DNA of 37,633 nucleotides from CAZIMM01 sp964540415 (GCA_964540415.1 CAZIMM010000015.1:1-37633), one strand, 5' to 3'. Shown: positions 22,935 through 32,913, numbered from the stretch's first letter. Notes: a model not told the origin generated them from the sequence alone. A program made the numbers and translations.

Positions 22935-23758
22935 ACGATAACACCCCCGTCATCCGAATCGGCAAACCTGTTCATAACAGCCATACAAATCAGAATGAGC
23001 ACCATGAGAACCAGAGACAGTGCCGCGCCGAGATTATAGTTGTAGGCCGATTGGAACTGCGTTTCGATTGCGTCTCCCACAAGGAGAAATTTTCCGCCGC
23101 CGAGCTTTTGAGAAATGTAGAATGTGCTCACGGACGGCACAAAAACCATTGTTATTCCGGAAACCACGCCCGGCAGACTCAGCGGGAAGATTATTCTGCG
23201 CAGAATTGCCGGCTTTCCCGCTCCGAGATCCTGCGCAGCCTCAATAACCGAGCGGTCGAGCTTTGCCATGACGGAGTAAATCGGGAGAATCATGTAGGGA
23301 AGAAAATTGTAAACCATGCCGAGGATGACCGCTTCGCGAGTGTTTATCAGATGCAGCGGCGCAAAGCCGAGAAACTTGATGAAGGAATTGATGATGCCGG
23401 TGTTTGCAAGAATTGTTGTCCACGAATATGTTCTGATGAGGAAATTCATCCACATCGGCAGCATGACGAGCATGAGCATCGTCCGCTGATAGTTCTCGCT
23501 TCTCTGCGAAATGAAGTAAGCGAGCGGATACGCCAGAAAAAAGCAGATTATCGTTGCGATGATTCCGTATGAAATCGAGCGGGCAAAAGTCGGAATATAG
23601 TCCTGCAGATTTGTTATGTTTGCAAAGGTGAACGCTCCCTGTGCGTCGGTGAACGCGTAATAAACCACGACGGCAAGCGGGGCGACAATGAAAATCACCG
23701 ACCAGATGATGTGGGGAGCGGTTGCTGCCCTTGCAAGTGCAGAGGTGCGATGCTTCAC
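22931..23758 (-). CDS. potB: Polyamine ABC transporter permease
   Basis: 275 residues from a GTG start at 23758 that overlaps the potA stop (GTGA). Six helices are present, with the EAA loop EAAQDLGAGKPAILRRIIFP and PSVSTFYISQKLGGG as in PotB/PotH. It pairs with PotC. Confidence 0.94.
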   Translation of the reverse strand: MKHRTSALARAATAPHIIWSVIFIVAPLAVVVYYAFTDAQGAFTFANITNLQDYIPTFARSISYGIIATIICFFLAYPLAYFISQRSENYQRTMLMLVMLPMWMNFLIRTYSWTTILANTGIINSFIKFLGFAPLHLINTREAVILGMVYNFLPYMILPIYSVMAKLDRSVIEAAQDLGAGKPAILRRIIFPLSLPGVVSGITMVFVPSVSTFYISQKLGGGKFLLVGDAIETQFQSAYNYNLGAALSLVLMVLILICMAVMNRFADSDDGGVIV

Positions 23759-24906
23759 TTGCTGTCCCCCCCGGTGTTTTCCTCGTCATCAATGACGGCG
23801 TTAACATCCGAAAGCTCGTCGAACTCCTCACTGAAGGAGCTGTAATCGCCGAACATACCGGAGTATTCGGACTTTTTCATTATGTGAATGGCGTCTGGCT
23901 CGATGCTCAGACCGATGACGCTGCCGACAGCCTGGTAATCTGTTGACTGAATCATCCACTTGAAGCCGCCGATGTCAACGATGATTTCAAAGTGCACGCC
24001 CTTGAAGGTGACTGAGGTGACGGTGCCGCGCAGCATTCCTTTTTCCGGGGCGACAACGTCAACGTCCTCCGGGCGGACAACCACATCCACCGCCTCATTC
24101 GGAGCAAAGCCGTTGTCAAGGCAGTTGAAGGTGTGGCCGGAAAAACGCACAACAAGGTCGCGGAGCATAATGCCGTCAACAATGTTGCTTTCACCGATAA
24201 AGTCAGCAACAAAAGCGTTTTTCGGTTCGTTGTAAACATCCAGCGGGGTGCCGATTTGCTGAATTTCACCGTTGTTCATAACAACGATGGTGTCCGACAT
24301 CGAAAGCGCTTCCTCCTGGTCGTGCGTGACATAAATGAACGTGATGCCGAGACGCTGCTGGATACGCTTGAGCTCCATCTGCATCCCCTTGCGCAGCTTC
24401 AGGTCCAGCGCGCCGAGAGGTTCATCCAGCAGCAGAACCTTCGGCTCGTTGATCAGCGCGCGGGCGATGGCCACGCGCTGCTGCTGCCCGCCGGACATAA
24501 GCTGCACCCTGCGCTTCTCAAAGCCCTTGAGATTGACAAGAGCAAGCATTTCGGTGACGGTGTTCTCAATTTCCTTTGCGGGAAGCTTTTTCACACGAAG
24601 ACCGAACGCCACGTTTTCAAAAACATTGAGATGCGGAAAAAGAGCATAACGCTGAAAAATGGTGTTGACCTGCCTCTTGTGAGGCGGCACACCATTAACC
24701 TTTTTATTGTCGAAAAGAATCTCACCTTCATCCGGCTCAAGAAAGCCGCCGATAATGCGCAGGGTTGTTGTTTTTCCGCAACCGGACGGCCCCAGGAGTG
24801 TGATAAACTCCTTGTCGCGAATGTAGAGATTGATATTCTTCAGAATTTTTTCCTCTCCGAACTGAATGGAGATGTTTTTCAAATCAATTATGACTTTCTC
24901 TTTCAA
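23755..24906 (-). CDS. potA: Polyamine ABC transporter ATPase
   Basis: 383 residues, TTG start at 24906 with GAGGGG 8 bases upstream. Walker A is GPSGCGKTTT (about residue 39), the Q-loop region is IFQRYALFPHLNVFENVAFG, the signature MSGGQQQRVAIARA, Walker B VLLLDEPLGALD and the switch His in VTHDQEEA. A TOBE domain (about 285-355) with VVRPEDVDVV follows, and an acidic tail of about 25 residues ends the protein. It powers PotBC import. It is the first gene of the operon, behind the promoter at 24956-24984. Confidence 0.95.
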   Translation of the reverse strand: MKEKVIIDLKNISIQFGEEKILKNINLYIRDKEFITLLGPSGCGKTTTLRIIGGFLEPDEGEILFDNKKVNGVPPHKRQVNTIFQRYALFPHLNVFENVAFGLRVKKLPAKEIENTVTEMLALVNLKGFEKRRVQLMSGGQQQRVAIARALINEPKVLLLDEPLGALDLKLRKGMQMELKRIQQRLGITFIYVTHDQEEALSMSDTIVVMNNGEIQQIGTPLDVYNEPKNAFVADFIGESNIVDGIMLRDLVVRFSGHTFNCLDNGFAPNEAVDVVVRPEDVDVVAPEKGMLRGTVTSVTFKGVHFEIIVDIGGFKWMIQSTDYQAVGSVIGLSIEPDAIHIMKKSEYSGMFGDYSSFSEEFDELSDVNAVIDDEENTGGDSK

Positions 24907-24955
24907 CTATGCAGCCCCTCTCCGAGCCTTTTATATGGTTTTAGGCTCAATGCAG

Positions 24956-24984
24956 ATAATATAACTTCTTTCGACGAATGTCAA
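24956..24984 (-). promoter_or_regulatory. Sigma-A promoter of potABCD
   Basis: Minus-strand TTGACA (24984-24979) and TATTAT (24961-24956) are separated by 17 bp, about 50 bp before the potA TTG start. Confidence 0.8.
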
Positions 24985-25050
24985 CAGTTTTTTAGCTTTA
25001 TATTGATATATATTTTTACGGATTCACGGCATGTGTTTCGGGCGCGGATC

Positions 25051-26484
25051 TCATACGTTCTGCGGCTCTTTAACTTCGTTGCGGCGCTGTTCAAGCTCCT
25101 CGGTTACAAGGTCGCGCTCCGCTCCGATAAAGCGGTAGAACCTCATCGGGATTATGCTCAGCGCCCAGCCGATTGCGGGGAGCAGGCTGATGAGAAGATA
25201 AAGCCCTCTGAGCGTTGTTTCACTTTGCGCCTGCATAACGGTTTCACCCAGCGCATTTTTGACCGGAGGGGCAAAATTGATGACGATGAGCGCGATTGAA
25301 ACCGCACCCGACTGCAGTGCCGTCATGAGCTTGTTCATTAGTGTTTGGAAAGAAACGGTGATGCCCTCGGTACGCTTGCCGGTTATCCATTCAACATAAT
25401 CCACGCTGTCGGCAATCATGGCGTAGTTTATGTTGCAGATTATGCCGTACGGCAGACCGACTGCGAGAAGGCAGATGAAAACGCCGGCAAAGGACGGCTT
25501 GAGGAAGATGAGCGCCGCGCTCGCCGCAAAGCCGACAACCGAAAAAACCGTGAAAATCTGTTTATAGTCCATTTTTTTGCAGAGCATCGGGGTGAATATC
25601 ATTCCGACAAAGCCTGCAACAGCCCAGCCTGCAATCAAAACAGTGTTGAGCATTGTGCCGTTGAGGATAAAGGCCTTTCCGAAAACGCTGAGGGTCTGCT
25701 CGCCGAGAACATAGTTTGCAACATACATCCCCGCCGTGATCGGCACTGCGCGCAAAAAGCCGAGGGCGTTCGCCAAGACAACGCAGCCGAGAGGCTTGTT
25801 GAGCATCAGAAAGCTGAAGCACTCGCGCAGAGTGGGGGAGTTCCCCGCGCTCTTATTGCGCTCCTCCGTTCCCAGAAAAGCGAGCAAAAACAGCACGCCG
25901 CCGACAACTCCGGCGACAATGCCGCTCACCGTATAACCCCTGCTGTTCCCGAGCTTGCCGACAATCAGCGGCACAAGAAGCATGGGCAGGGCGCTGCCGA
26001 GCGAGTGGACGAGGCGTGAGGTTGAAATGAATGACACACGCTCAACCGGGTTCGGCGTCATCGCCGAGGCAAGCCCCCAAAAAGGAACATCGCCCACGGT
26101 GTAAATCATTCCCCAACAAATATATGTGACATAGGCATAAATAATTTTGCCCGTCAGACCGAGGTCGGGGTTGAGAAAAAGCAGCCCGGTGCACACGGCA
26201 AGAGGTCCGGCGGCAAAGAGAATATACGGGCGCATTTTGCCCCATTTGGTTCTTGTTTTGTCAACAAAAGTTCCCATAATCGGGTCGTTGAAGGCATCCC
26301 AGATGCGGGCAACGATCATCAGAACACCTGCCGGGGCAGCTCCGATAAGAAAAACATCGGTGTAGAAAAACAGTATGTAGGAGTTTACCATGCTGATAAT
26401 AAGGTTCTGTCCGAAGCCCGCGATTGCAAAGGAGGCAACGTTCCCCTTTGTGAGATATTTCTTGCCGATATTGCTGCTTGACAT
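25051..26484 (-). CDS. GPH-family sugar:cation symporter (MFS)
   Basis: 477 residues, ATG at 26484 with AAAGGG 8 bases upstream, and about 12 membrane helices. The segment VARIWDAFNDPIMGTFVDKT near residue 60 and KWGKMRPYIL are hallmarks of the glycoside-pentoside-hexuronide (MelB/GPH) family; VDYVEWITGKRTEGI in the second half is another. It imports a sugar or glycoside with Na+ or H+; the substrate cannot be told. No catabolic gene or regulator lies beside it, and the pot operon follows with its own promoter. An extended -10 promoter is at 26527-26535. Confidence 0.92.
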   Translation of the reverse strand: MSSSNIGKKYLTKGNVASFAIAGFGQNLIISMVNSYILFFYTDVFLIGAAPAGVLMIVARIWDAFNDPIMGTFVDKTRTKWGKMRPYILFAAGPLAVCTGLLFLNPDLGLTGKIIYAYVTYICWGMIYTVGDVPFWGLASAMTPNPVERVSFISTSRLVHSLGSALPMLLVPLIVGKLGNSRGYTVSGIVAGVVGGVLFLLAFLGTEERNKSAGNSPTLRECFSFLMLNKPLGCVVLANALGFLRAVPITAGMYVANYVLGEQTLSVFGKAFILNGTMLNTVLIAGWAVAGFVGMIFTPMLCKKMDYKQIFTVFSVVGFAASAALIFLKPSFAGVFICLLAVGLPYGIICNINYAMIADSVDYVEWITGKRTEGITVSFQTLMNKLMTALQSGAVSIALIVINFAPPVKNALGETVMQAQSETTLRGLYLLISLLPAIGWALSIIPMRFYRFIGAERDLVTEELEQRRNEVKEPQNV

Positions 26485-26526
26485 TCCATCAGCCCTTTCC
26501 CCGACAAGGGTTTTCTTAATGAGCTG

Positions 26527-26535
26527 ATTATATCA
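26527..26535 (-). promoter_or_regulatory. Extended -10 promoter for the GPH symporter
   Basis: TGATATAAT on the minus strand fits an extended -10 (TGnTATAAT) about 40 bp upstream of the ATG at 26484. No good -35 box is seen. Confidence 0.5.
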
Positions 26536-26615
26536 AAAAATGCAGGCGTTCGCCCGCCGCTTGTGCTTTGTTTACAAAAAGTTAATTATTAATAACGGTT
26601 TTGTGTTTTAAACGC

Positions 26616-26645
26616 TTGAAAAATGCTCGGACGTTGTGTTAGAAT
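26616..26645 (+). promoter_or_regulatory. Sigma-A-type promoter for the secreted hydrolase gene
   Basis: TTGAAA (26616-26621) and TAGAAT (26640-26645) are separated by 18 bp, about 40 bp upstream of the ATG at 26685. It is divergent from the symporter promoter. Confidence 0.6.
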
Positions 26646-26684
26646 TAAAAAAGTAAAAATTTGAGATAAGGCAGGAATTGTTTT

Positions 26685-28481
26685 ATGAACAAGAAGATCA
26701 AAGCAATCATCGCAACTTTGCTCGTCCTGATTATGCTTGCGGGAACAATAGCCGTTTCGGCAACAGCGCAGACACAGCCGTGCGACTGTGAATACACCCC
26801 ATCGCTTGTAATCCCCGGAATTTTCCAGTCAAAGGTCAGGTATTATGACGACATCGGCAACGAGGTCAAAGACGAGAACGGGGAAATTCTTTCCGCTCCG
26901 TTTTTCATTGAGACAATGCCTCTTGTCAAGCTTGCACTGAAAAAAGCACTTATTCCGGTTATTCTTTCTCTGATTCTTCAGCAGGACATCGGGCTTTCCG
27001 ATGCCGTTGCGGCTGTTGCGGCGGATGCTTTTTCAATCAACGCCTGCGACGATAACGGTCAGCCGATAAACAACGTCCGTGCGGACAAGTACCCCCACAG
27101 TCTTGCCGAGTGCACCCAAGACGAAAAAAACCATATATACAGAGCTATTCCGCTTCAGAAATTTTCTGAAATTGCAGGTGAGGATCATCTGTATTTCTAT
27201 TCATATAACTCTCTCGGCAATCTCAACGAACAGGCCGCGGAAATTTATGCAATGATAAACCAAATGATTGAGGAGACCGGTCACGACAAGGTCAACCTCG
27301 TTCCCATCAGCATGGGCGGCGCGCTCGCAAACGCTCTGCTCGATTATTATCCGGATGTTGCGGACAAAATCAACCGCGTGATTTACATTATCCCCGCACT
27401 TGACGGTTCAAACATCGTCGGCGATGTTTACAGCGGCCGGTTTTCCACAACGGACGATATGCTTTATGATGAGCTTATCCCTTCGCTTATGGATTACAGC
27501 TCAACAAGCTATCTCATCGACATTCTCCTGCGCATCCTTCCCAAAAAGACCGTGCACAGCATCTTTGACAAAACCGTGGATTCACTGTCGAAGACCTTGC
27601 TTCGCAACTGCACCATGCTCTGGGGTCTTGTCCCTTCCGCATACTATCAGGAGTGCTCGGATAAGTGGCTTTCAGACCCTGCTCAGGCGAAGATAAAGGC
27701 GCAGACGGACAGATACTATCAGGCGCAGCTGCGTTCTGACGCGAACATCATGCGCCTTGTTGAAAAAGGAGTCAAGGTCTTTGACGTTGTGGCTTACAAC
27801 CATATGATGTATAAGATTACTCCGTCATGGTCAAAGAGCAATGCAGACGGCATTATCCATACCGATTCCACCTCCATGGGCGCAACCTTCGGGTACATCG
27901 ACACTCCGCTTGACGAGGCATATGTCCAGCAGAACACACATTGCTCCGCCGCAGGTCACAATCACATTTCGCCCGACCGTATTGTTGATGCTTCAACAGG
28001 CCTTTTGCCCGACACCACGTTCTATTTCGCCGACCAGGACCATGAGAGAACCGGCACGAACGATGTTGTCATGAGGCTCGCCGTTGCTCTGCTCACCGAC
28101 GAAGACTTCACCAGCGTTTATTCTTATCCCGAGGATTATCCTCAGTTCAACCACGGACGCGACGGCAGGGATTTGAACAACACAATTGCATATGCGAAAG
28201 AGTGCATTGCAAACGGCAAGGTCACGGGAAGCGACGCCGCAATGCTTCAGAGCAAAATTGATGCCGCGCAGAATCACATGAACAAAACAAACGTAAACGG
28301 CGACGAATACGCCCGCGTGCTGTCGGAGCTTCAAAATGCCCTCGTGGAGCTTGGCCTGAGAAACCCGCCGGAGGACACCTCAAAAGAGGAGACTCTTGTC
28401 AAAATCTTCAAGGGTATCAACGATTTTCTTAACAAAAATTTCGGAGCAAGAGGTTTTTCCGACCCGCACTGGGAAATCTGA
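26685..28481 (+). CDS. Secreted alpha/beta-hydrolase-like protein
   Basis: 598 residues, ATG with AGGA 8 bases upstream. A signal peptide (residues about 1-28, lysines then LLVLIMLAGTIAVSA) ends near AQTQPC. An early strand with VIPGIF (oxyanion-type loop) and the later VNLVPISMGGALANALLDYYP (in two halves around residues 203-224) suggest a lipase/esterase fold with Ser209 as nucleophile; the usual GxSxG is changed to PISMG. A His-bearing loop (HCSAAGHNHISPDR) could give the catalytic His. The last ~100 residues are helical, resembling a small C-terminal bundle. It ends 8 bp before whiA, an odd neighbour. Substrate unknown. Confidence 0.8.
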   Translation: MNKKIKAIIATLLVLIMLAGTIAVSATAQTQPCDCEYTPSLVIPGIFQSKVRYYDDIGNEVKDENGEILSAPFFIETMPLVKLALKKALIPVILSLILQQDIGLSDAVAAVAADAFSINACDDNGQPINNVRADKYPHSLAECTQDEKNHIYRAIPLQKFSEIAGEDHLYFYSYNSLGNLNEQAAEIYAMINQMIEETGHDKVNLVPISMGGALANALLDYYPDVADKINRVIYIIPALDGSNIVGDVYSGRFSTTDDMLYDELIPSLMDYSSTSYLIDILLRILPKKTVHSIFDKTVDSLSKTLLRNCTMLWGLVPSAYYQECSDKWLSDPAQAKIKAQTDRYYQAQLRSDANIMRLVEKGVKVFDVVAYNHMMYKITPSWSKSNADGIIHTDSTSMGATFGYIDTPLDEAYVQQNTHCSAAGHNHISPDRIVDASTGLLPDTTFYFADQDHERTGTNDVVMRLAVALLTDEDFTSVYSYPEDYPQFNHGRDGRDLNNTIAYAKECIANGKVTGSDAAMLQSKIDAAQNHMNKTNVNGDEYARVLSELQNALVELGLRNPPEDTSKEETLVKIFKGINDFLNKNFGARGFSDPHWEI

Positions 28482-28489
28482 GTTATAAA

Positions 28490-29398
28490 ATGAGCATTAA
28501 GAATCCATCCTTTTCTTCACAAGTGAAAGATGAGCTGTGCGCGGCGGAGGGAATGTCCGACTGCTGCGCAATGGCTCAGACTTACGGCCTGCTGTTGTTC
28601 GGCAGGTCTTTTTCCGTTTCCTCAATCTGCCTTGTCACCGAGCACGCCGGAGTTGCGGATGCTTACGAAAAAGCGCTTGCGGACACTGTCGGCGTCAGGG
28701 CAAAGCGAGAGGTCTCCGCTTCCGGAAAAATCACGGTGACGGTTGAAAATGCGGGAGACAGAAAAAAGGTTATCGACTTTTTCGGCCACAGCGACAGGGC
28801 GGTTGCCCTGCGGATAAATTTCGGAAATATAGCCGATGATTGCTGCTTTTCGGCATTCTTCAGAGGTGCGTTTTTGTCCTGCGGCACAATAACAGATCCG
28901 GAAAAAAATTATCATCTTGAATTCATCGTCCAATATCTCAAGCTGAGCAATGACCTTGTCAGAATTGCTCAGGAGCGCGGCTTCTCTCCGAAAATCACCG
29001 TGCGCAAGGGCAACCATGTTGTTTATCTCAAGGAGAGCATACAGATTGAGGATATTCTCACATCAATGGGTGCAACCGAAAGCTCACTTGAAATAATGGG
29101 CGTAAAAATTGAAAAGAATATGCGCAACATGATAAACCGCAAGGTGAATTTTGAAACTGCAAACATTGACAGAACCGTTGACGCCGCCATCACTCAGATT
29201 GAGGCAATCAAGGCTCTTTCACAGTCCGGCAGGCTGGACACCCTGCGCCCGGAGCTGAAGGAGCTTGCTCTGCTGCGCGTTGAAAACCCCGAGAGCACTC
29301 TTGAGGAGCTGGGCAAAATGCTCGAGAAGCCTGTTTCGCGTTCCGGAGTGTGCCACAGGCTCAACAGACTCATGCAGCTCGCAAAAGAAACACAGTGA
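28490..29398 (+). CDS. whiA: DNA-binding protein WhiA
   Basis: 302 residues. The N-terminal LAGLIDADG-like part includes SFSSQVKDELC and CCFSAFFRGAFLSCGTITDP. The C-terminal helix-turn-helix contains LKELALLRVENPESTLEELG and SRSGVCHRLNRL. WhiA influences cell division and chromosome segregation in Firmicutes and sporulation in actinobacteria. No good ribosome binding site is visible before the ATG, so it may depend on translation of the hydrolase gene 8 bp upstream. It is followed by dnaE, as in other clostridia, but its common partners rapZ and yvcK are not adjacent. Confidence 0.96.
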   Translation: MSIKNPSFSSQVKDELCAAEGMSDCCAMAQTYGLLLFGRSFSVSSICLVTEHAGVADAYEKALADTVGVRAKREVSASGKITVTVENAGDRKKVIDFFGHSDRAVALRINFGNIADDCCFSAFFRGAFLSCGTITDPEKNYHLEFIVQYLKLSNDLVRIAQERGFSPKITVRKGNHVVYLKESIQIEDILTSMGATESSLEIMGVKIEKNMRNMINRKVNFETANIDRTVDAAITQIEAIKALSQSGRLDTLRPELKELALLRVENPESTLEELGKMLEKPVSRSGVCHRLNRLMQLAKETQ

Positions 29399-29427
29399 AC
29401 CGCTCCGGCGGCAAGGAAGGGCGCACA

Positions 29428-32400
29428 ATGAGCTTTACGCATTTGCATGTGCATACGGAATACAGCCTGCTCGACGGCGTTTGCCGCATCGGGCCTGTTC
29501 TTTCCGCGGCAAAGGCGCTCGGACAGGATGCTCTTGCCATTACCGATCACGGTGTGATGTTCGGAGCAATCGACTTTTATAAGGAAGCAAAAAAACAGGG
29601 TGTCAAGCCCATAATCGGGTGTGAGGTCTATGTTGCTTCACGCTCAAGGCACAGCAAGGTTCACGAGCTTGACTCCGAAAGATATCATCTGATTCTGCTG
29701 TGCGAGAACAACACCGGATATCAGAACCTTATCAGCATGGTTTCGGAATCATGGGTCACCGGGTTTTACACCAAGCCGAGGGTTGACCGCGAGCTGCTCG
29801 AAAAATATCATGAGGGGTTGATTGCTCTTTCCGGCTGCCTTGCAGGCGAAATCCCCACGGCGCTGCGCGCAGGAGATTATGAGCGCGCGGAGCAGGCCGC
29901 GCTGTGGTATCGTGACACCTTCGGCGCGCGCAGTTTTTTTATTGAAATTCAGAACCACGGTCTGGGCGACGAGCTGAGCGTTCTGCCCAAACTGATTGAT
30001 TTGTCAAGACGAACGGGCATACCCCTTGTTGCGACGAACGACACGCATTATGTCAAAAAAGAGGACTCCCGCATTCAGCAGGTTGCAATCTGCATTCAGA
30101 CAAACAAGCGGCTGGGCGAAAACACGGGGCTGGAGTTTGAAACAAACGAGTTTTATCTGAAAAGCGAGGACGAGATGCGCTCGCTGTTTGCCGATGTGCC
30201 GCAGGCAGTTGACAACACGGCGCTCATTGCCTCACGGTGCAATGTGGAAATCGAGTTCGGCAACACAAAGCTTCCGCATTTTGACGTACCCGACGGAATC
30301 GGTCATCTGCAATGGTTCAGACAGCTGTGTGAGCACGGCCTGCAGTCACATTTTGACGGCGAGGTTCCTCCGGCTTACTCGGAGCGGCTCAACTATGAAA
30401 TCGGCGTAATTGATAAAATGGGCTATGTTGATTATTTTCTCATAGTCCATGACTTTGTGCGTTATGCAAAATCAAAGGGAATACCTGTCGGGCCGGGCAG
30501 AGGCTCGGGTGCAGGCAGTCTCGCGGCTTACAGCATCGGCATCACGGGCATTGACCCCCTGCGTTACAACCTTCTCTTTGAAAGATTTCTGAACCCCGAA
30601 AGGGTGAGTATGCCCGACTTCGACATCGACTTCTGCTATGAGAGGCGTGGCGAGGTTATTGATTATGTTATTGAAAAATACGGCTACGACCATGTAGCGC
30701 AGATAATCACCTTCGGAACTCTTGCCGCGAGGGCGGCTGTACGCGATGCGGGCAGGGCAATGGGTATTGCTTATTCGACGGTGGATGCGATATCAAAGCA
30801 GATACCGTTCAGAATTCACGGCACAATCGAGCAGGCGCTTGCGGAATCCTCTGAGCTGAGGACGCTTTATGAAAGCAATCCGCAGGTCAAGGAGCTGCTG
30901 GACACCGCAAAGAGCATTGAGGGAATGCCGCGCCATGCCTCAAAGCACGCGGCTGGCGTTGTGATAACGCGCGACCCCGTGAGCAGCTATGTCCCGCTTG
31001 CACTCAGTGATGAATCGGTTGTCACACAGTACACCATGACAACCCTTGAGGAACTCGGTCTGCTGAAAATGGACTTTCTGGGACTGCGCACTCTCACCGC
31101 GATATCGGACGCGCAGAAATTCATTCGTAAGAGTGTGCCGGATTTTGATATTGAAAAAATTCCGCATGACGACCCGGAAACCTTTGCCATGCTCGGCTCG
31201 GGTCTGACCGAGGGCGTGTTCCAGTTTGAATCCGGCGGAATGAAAAGCATACTCATGGGGCTGAAACCGGAAAATGTGGAGGATCTGATTGCCGTCATCT
31301 CGCTTTACCGTCCGGGTCCCATGGACTCTATCCCGCGTTATATCGAAAACCGTCACCACCCGGAAAAAGTCACATACAAAACGCCGCTGCTCAAGGATAT
31401 TCTCGATGTAACCTACGGCTGCCTTGTTTATCAGGAGCAGGTTATGCAGGTGTTCCGCACCCTTGCCGGTTATTCATACGGCAGGGCGGACATTGTGCGC
31501 AGGGCGATGTCAAAAAAGAAGCATGAGGTAATGCAGCGCGAACGGCAGAACTTCATTCACGGCATAGTCCGCGAGGACGGCACCGTCGAGTGTGAGGGAG
31601 CAGTGAAAAGGGGAGTGCCAGAGCAAACTGCAAACGAGATTTTTGATGAAATGACCTCCTTTGCCTCTTACGCCTTCAATAAATCGCACGCCGCCGCCTA
31701 TGCCGTTGTGGCATACAGAACGGCGTGGCTCAAATGCCGTTATCCCGCCGAGTTCATGGCGGCGCTGCTGAGCAGTGTGCTCGATGATTCGGGCAAGGTT
31801 TCGGGATATATCGCCGAGTGCAGAAGAATCGGGATTGAGGTTTGTCCTCCCGGTGTCAACAGCAGTCAGGAGGGCTTTACGGTTGACGGCGGTGCAATCC
31901 GCTTCGGTCTGCTCGCAGTCAAAAATCTCGGCAGAGGCTTCATCCGCGTGATTCTTTCACAGCGAGCCGAAGGCGGCAATTACACCTCATTTTTCAATTT
32001 CTGCAAACGTACCTACGGAAGGGAATTCAACAGACGCGCTGTCGAGAGCCTTGTGCTTTGCGGCGCGCTTGACGGTCTCGGCGCAAACAGGCGACAGATG
32101 CTGATGATGCTGCCGGCTGTTATTGCGGAAGTCGAAGCGAGCGCGGGCAGAAGCGCCAACGGACAAATCGGATTTTTTGATTTGGGCAGTGAAGCCATCG
32201 GCGAAGCCCCCGAGCCGGAAATACCTTCGGCGGACGAAATGCCGCAAAGCGAACTGCTTGCACGTGAAAAGGACGTGCTGGGACTATATCTTTCTGGTCA
32301 CCCCATGTCGCACTATGCGGAAGTGTCAAAGCGCCTTTCATGCGACAGGGCGCGTGACCTGCTTGAAAACGACGGCTCGGGCTACAGGGATTCACAGCAG

Positions 32401-32913
32401 GTGCGCGTGCTGGGCATCATTGCGGATGTTAAGAAAAAGAATACAAAAAATAACGAGACAATGGCGTTTTTAACCGTTGAGGACGAAAGCGCCGCTATCG
32501 AAGTTATTGTGTTTCCGAAAACCTATAACGAGCACTCGCTGCTGCTTCGGGAAGGCTCGGTTGTGCTCGTGTGCGGCAGGCTGAGCCTGCGTGAGGACGA
32601 GGAGGCAAAGGTCGTCTGCGAGGTGCTGGAAAACGGCGATGAGCTTGACGATGTGCATGCTGCGGAAAACAAAAAGCCGAAAAAGCAAAAGAAGTGTCTG
32701 TTCCTGCGCGTCAAAAGCGAAAACAGCAGCGAATATCTTCGCGTGCGCAATCTCCTTGACATATTTGAAGACGGTGACGTGCCGTGCAGGTTTTATTTTG
32801 AGGATAAGCAAAAGTATTCTCCCGTGAGCCGCAACGGAGTGTTTGCAAACGAACCGCTTCTCCGTGAGCTGAAAGCAATTCTAGGTGAGGAAAACGTGGT
32901 TTTTCGAGAGTAA
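29428..32913 (+). CDS. dnaE: DNA polymerase III alpha subunit (DnaE type)
   Basis: 1161 residues from the ATG at 29428 (GGAAGG about 7 bases upstream), which gives the usual N-terminus MSFTHLHVHTEYSLLDG of the PHP domain. The polymerase active site PDFDIDF lies at about residues 396-402, preceded by GPGRGSGAGSLAAY. YRPGPMDSIPRYI and VRRAMSKKKHEVM are typical of the family. The C-terminal part holds the HhH region and an OB fold (VRVLGIIADVKKK). It replicates DNA; in Firmicutes DnaE works with PolC. The gene starts 29 bp after whiA. Longer upstream frames overlap whiA and lack homology. Confidence 0.97.
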   Translation: MSFTHLHVHTEYSLLDGVCRIGPVLSAAKALGQDALAITDHGVMFGAIDFYKEAKKQGVKPIIGCEVYVASRSRHSKVHELDSERYHLILLCENNTGYQNLISMVSESWVTGFYTKPRVDRELLEKYHEGLIALSGCLAGEIPTALRAGDYERAEQAALWYRDTFGARSFFIEIQNHGLGDELSVLPKLIDLSRRTGIPLVATNDTHYVKKEDSRIQQVAICIQTNKRLGENTGLEFETNEFYLKSEDEMRSLFADVPQAVDNTALIASRCNVEIEFGNTKLPHFDVPDGIGHLQWFRQLCEHGLQSHFDGEVPPAYSERLNYEIGVIDKMGYVDYFLIVHDFVRYAKSKGIPVGPGRGSGAGSLAAYSIGITGIDPLRYNLLFERFLNPERVSMPDFDIDFCYERRGEVIDYVIEKYGYDHVAQIITFGTLAARAAVRDAGRAMGIAYSTVDAISKQIPFRIHGTIEQALAESSELRTLYESNPQVKELLDTAKSIEGMPRHASKHAAGVVITRDPVSSYVPLALSDESVVTQYTMTTLEELGLLKMDFLGLRTLTAISDAQKFIRKSVPDFDIEKIPHDDPETFAMLGSGLTEGVFQFESGGMKSILMGLKPENVEDLIAVISLYRPGPMDSIPRYIENRHHPEKVTYKTPLLKDILDVTYGCLVYQEQVMQVFRTLAGYSYGRADIVRRAMSKKKHEVMQRERQNFIHGIVREDGTVECEGAVKRGVPEQTANEIFDEMTSFASYAFNKSHAAAYAVVAYRTAWLKCRYPAEFMAALLSSVLDDSGKVSGYIAECRRIGIEVCPPGVNSSQEGFTVDGGAIRFGLLAVKNLGRGFIRVILSQRAEGGNYTSFFNFCKRTYGREFNRRAVESLVLCGALDGLGANRRQMLMMLPAVIAEVEASAGRSANGQIGFFDLGSEAIGEAPEPEIPSADEMPQSELLAREKDVLGLYLSGHPMSHYAEVSKRLSCDRARDLLENDGSGYRDSQQVRVLGIIADVKKKNTKNNETMAFLTVEDESAAIEVIVFPKTYNEHSLLLREGSVVLVCGRLSLREDEEAKVVCEVLENGDELDDVHAAENKKPKKQKKCLFLRVKSENSSEYLRVRNLLDIFEDGDVPCRFYFEDKQKYSPVSRNGVFANEPLLRELKAILGEENVVFRE

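Noticed and set aside
24133..25299. 388-residue plus-strand frame opposite potA and the symporter end
   Set aside because: It runs antisense to potA and through its promoter and has no recognisable motif.
25345..26019. 224-residue plus-strand frame inside the symporter region
   Set aside because: Charged shadow translation antisense to membrane helices of the GPH symporter.
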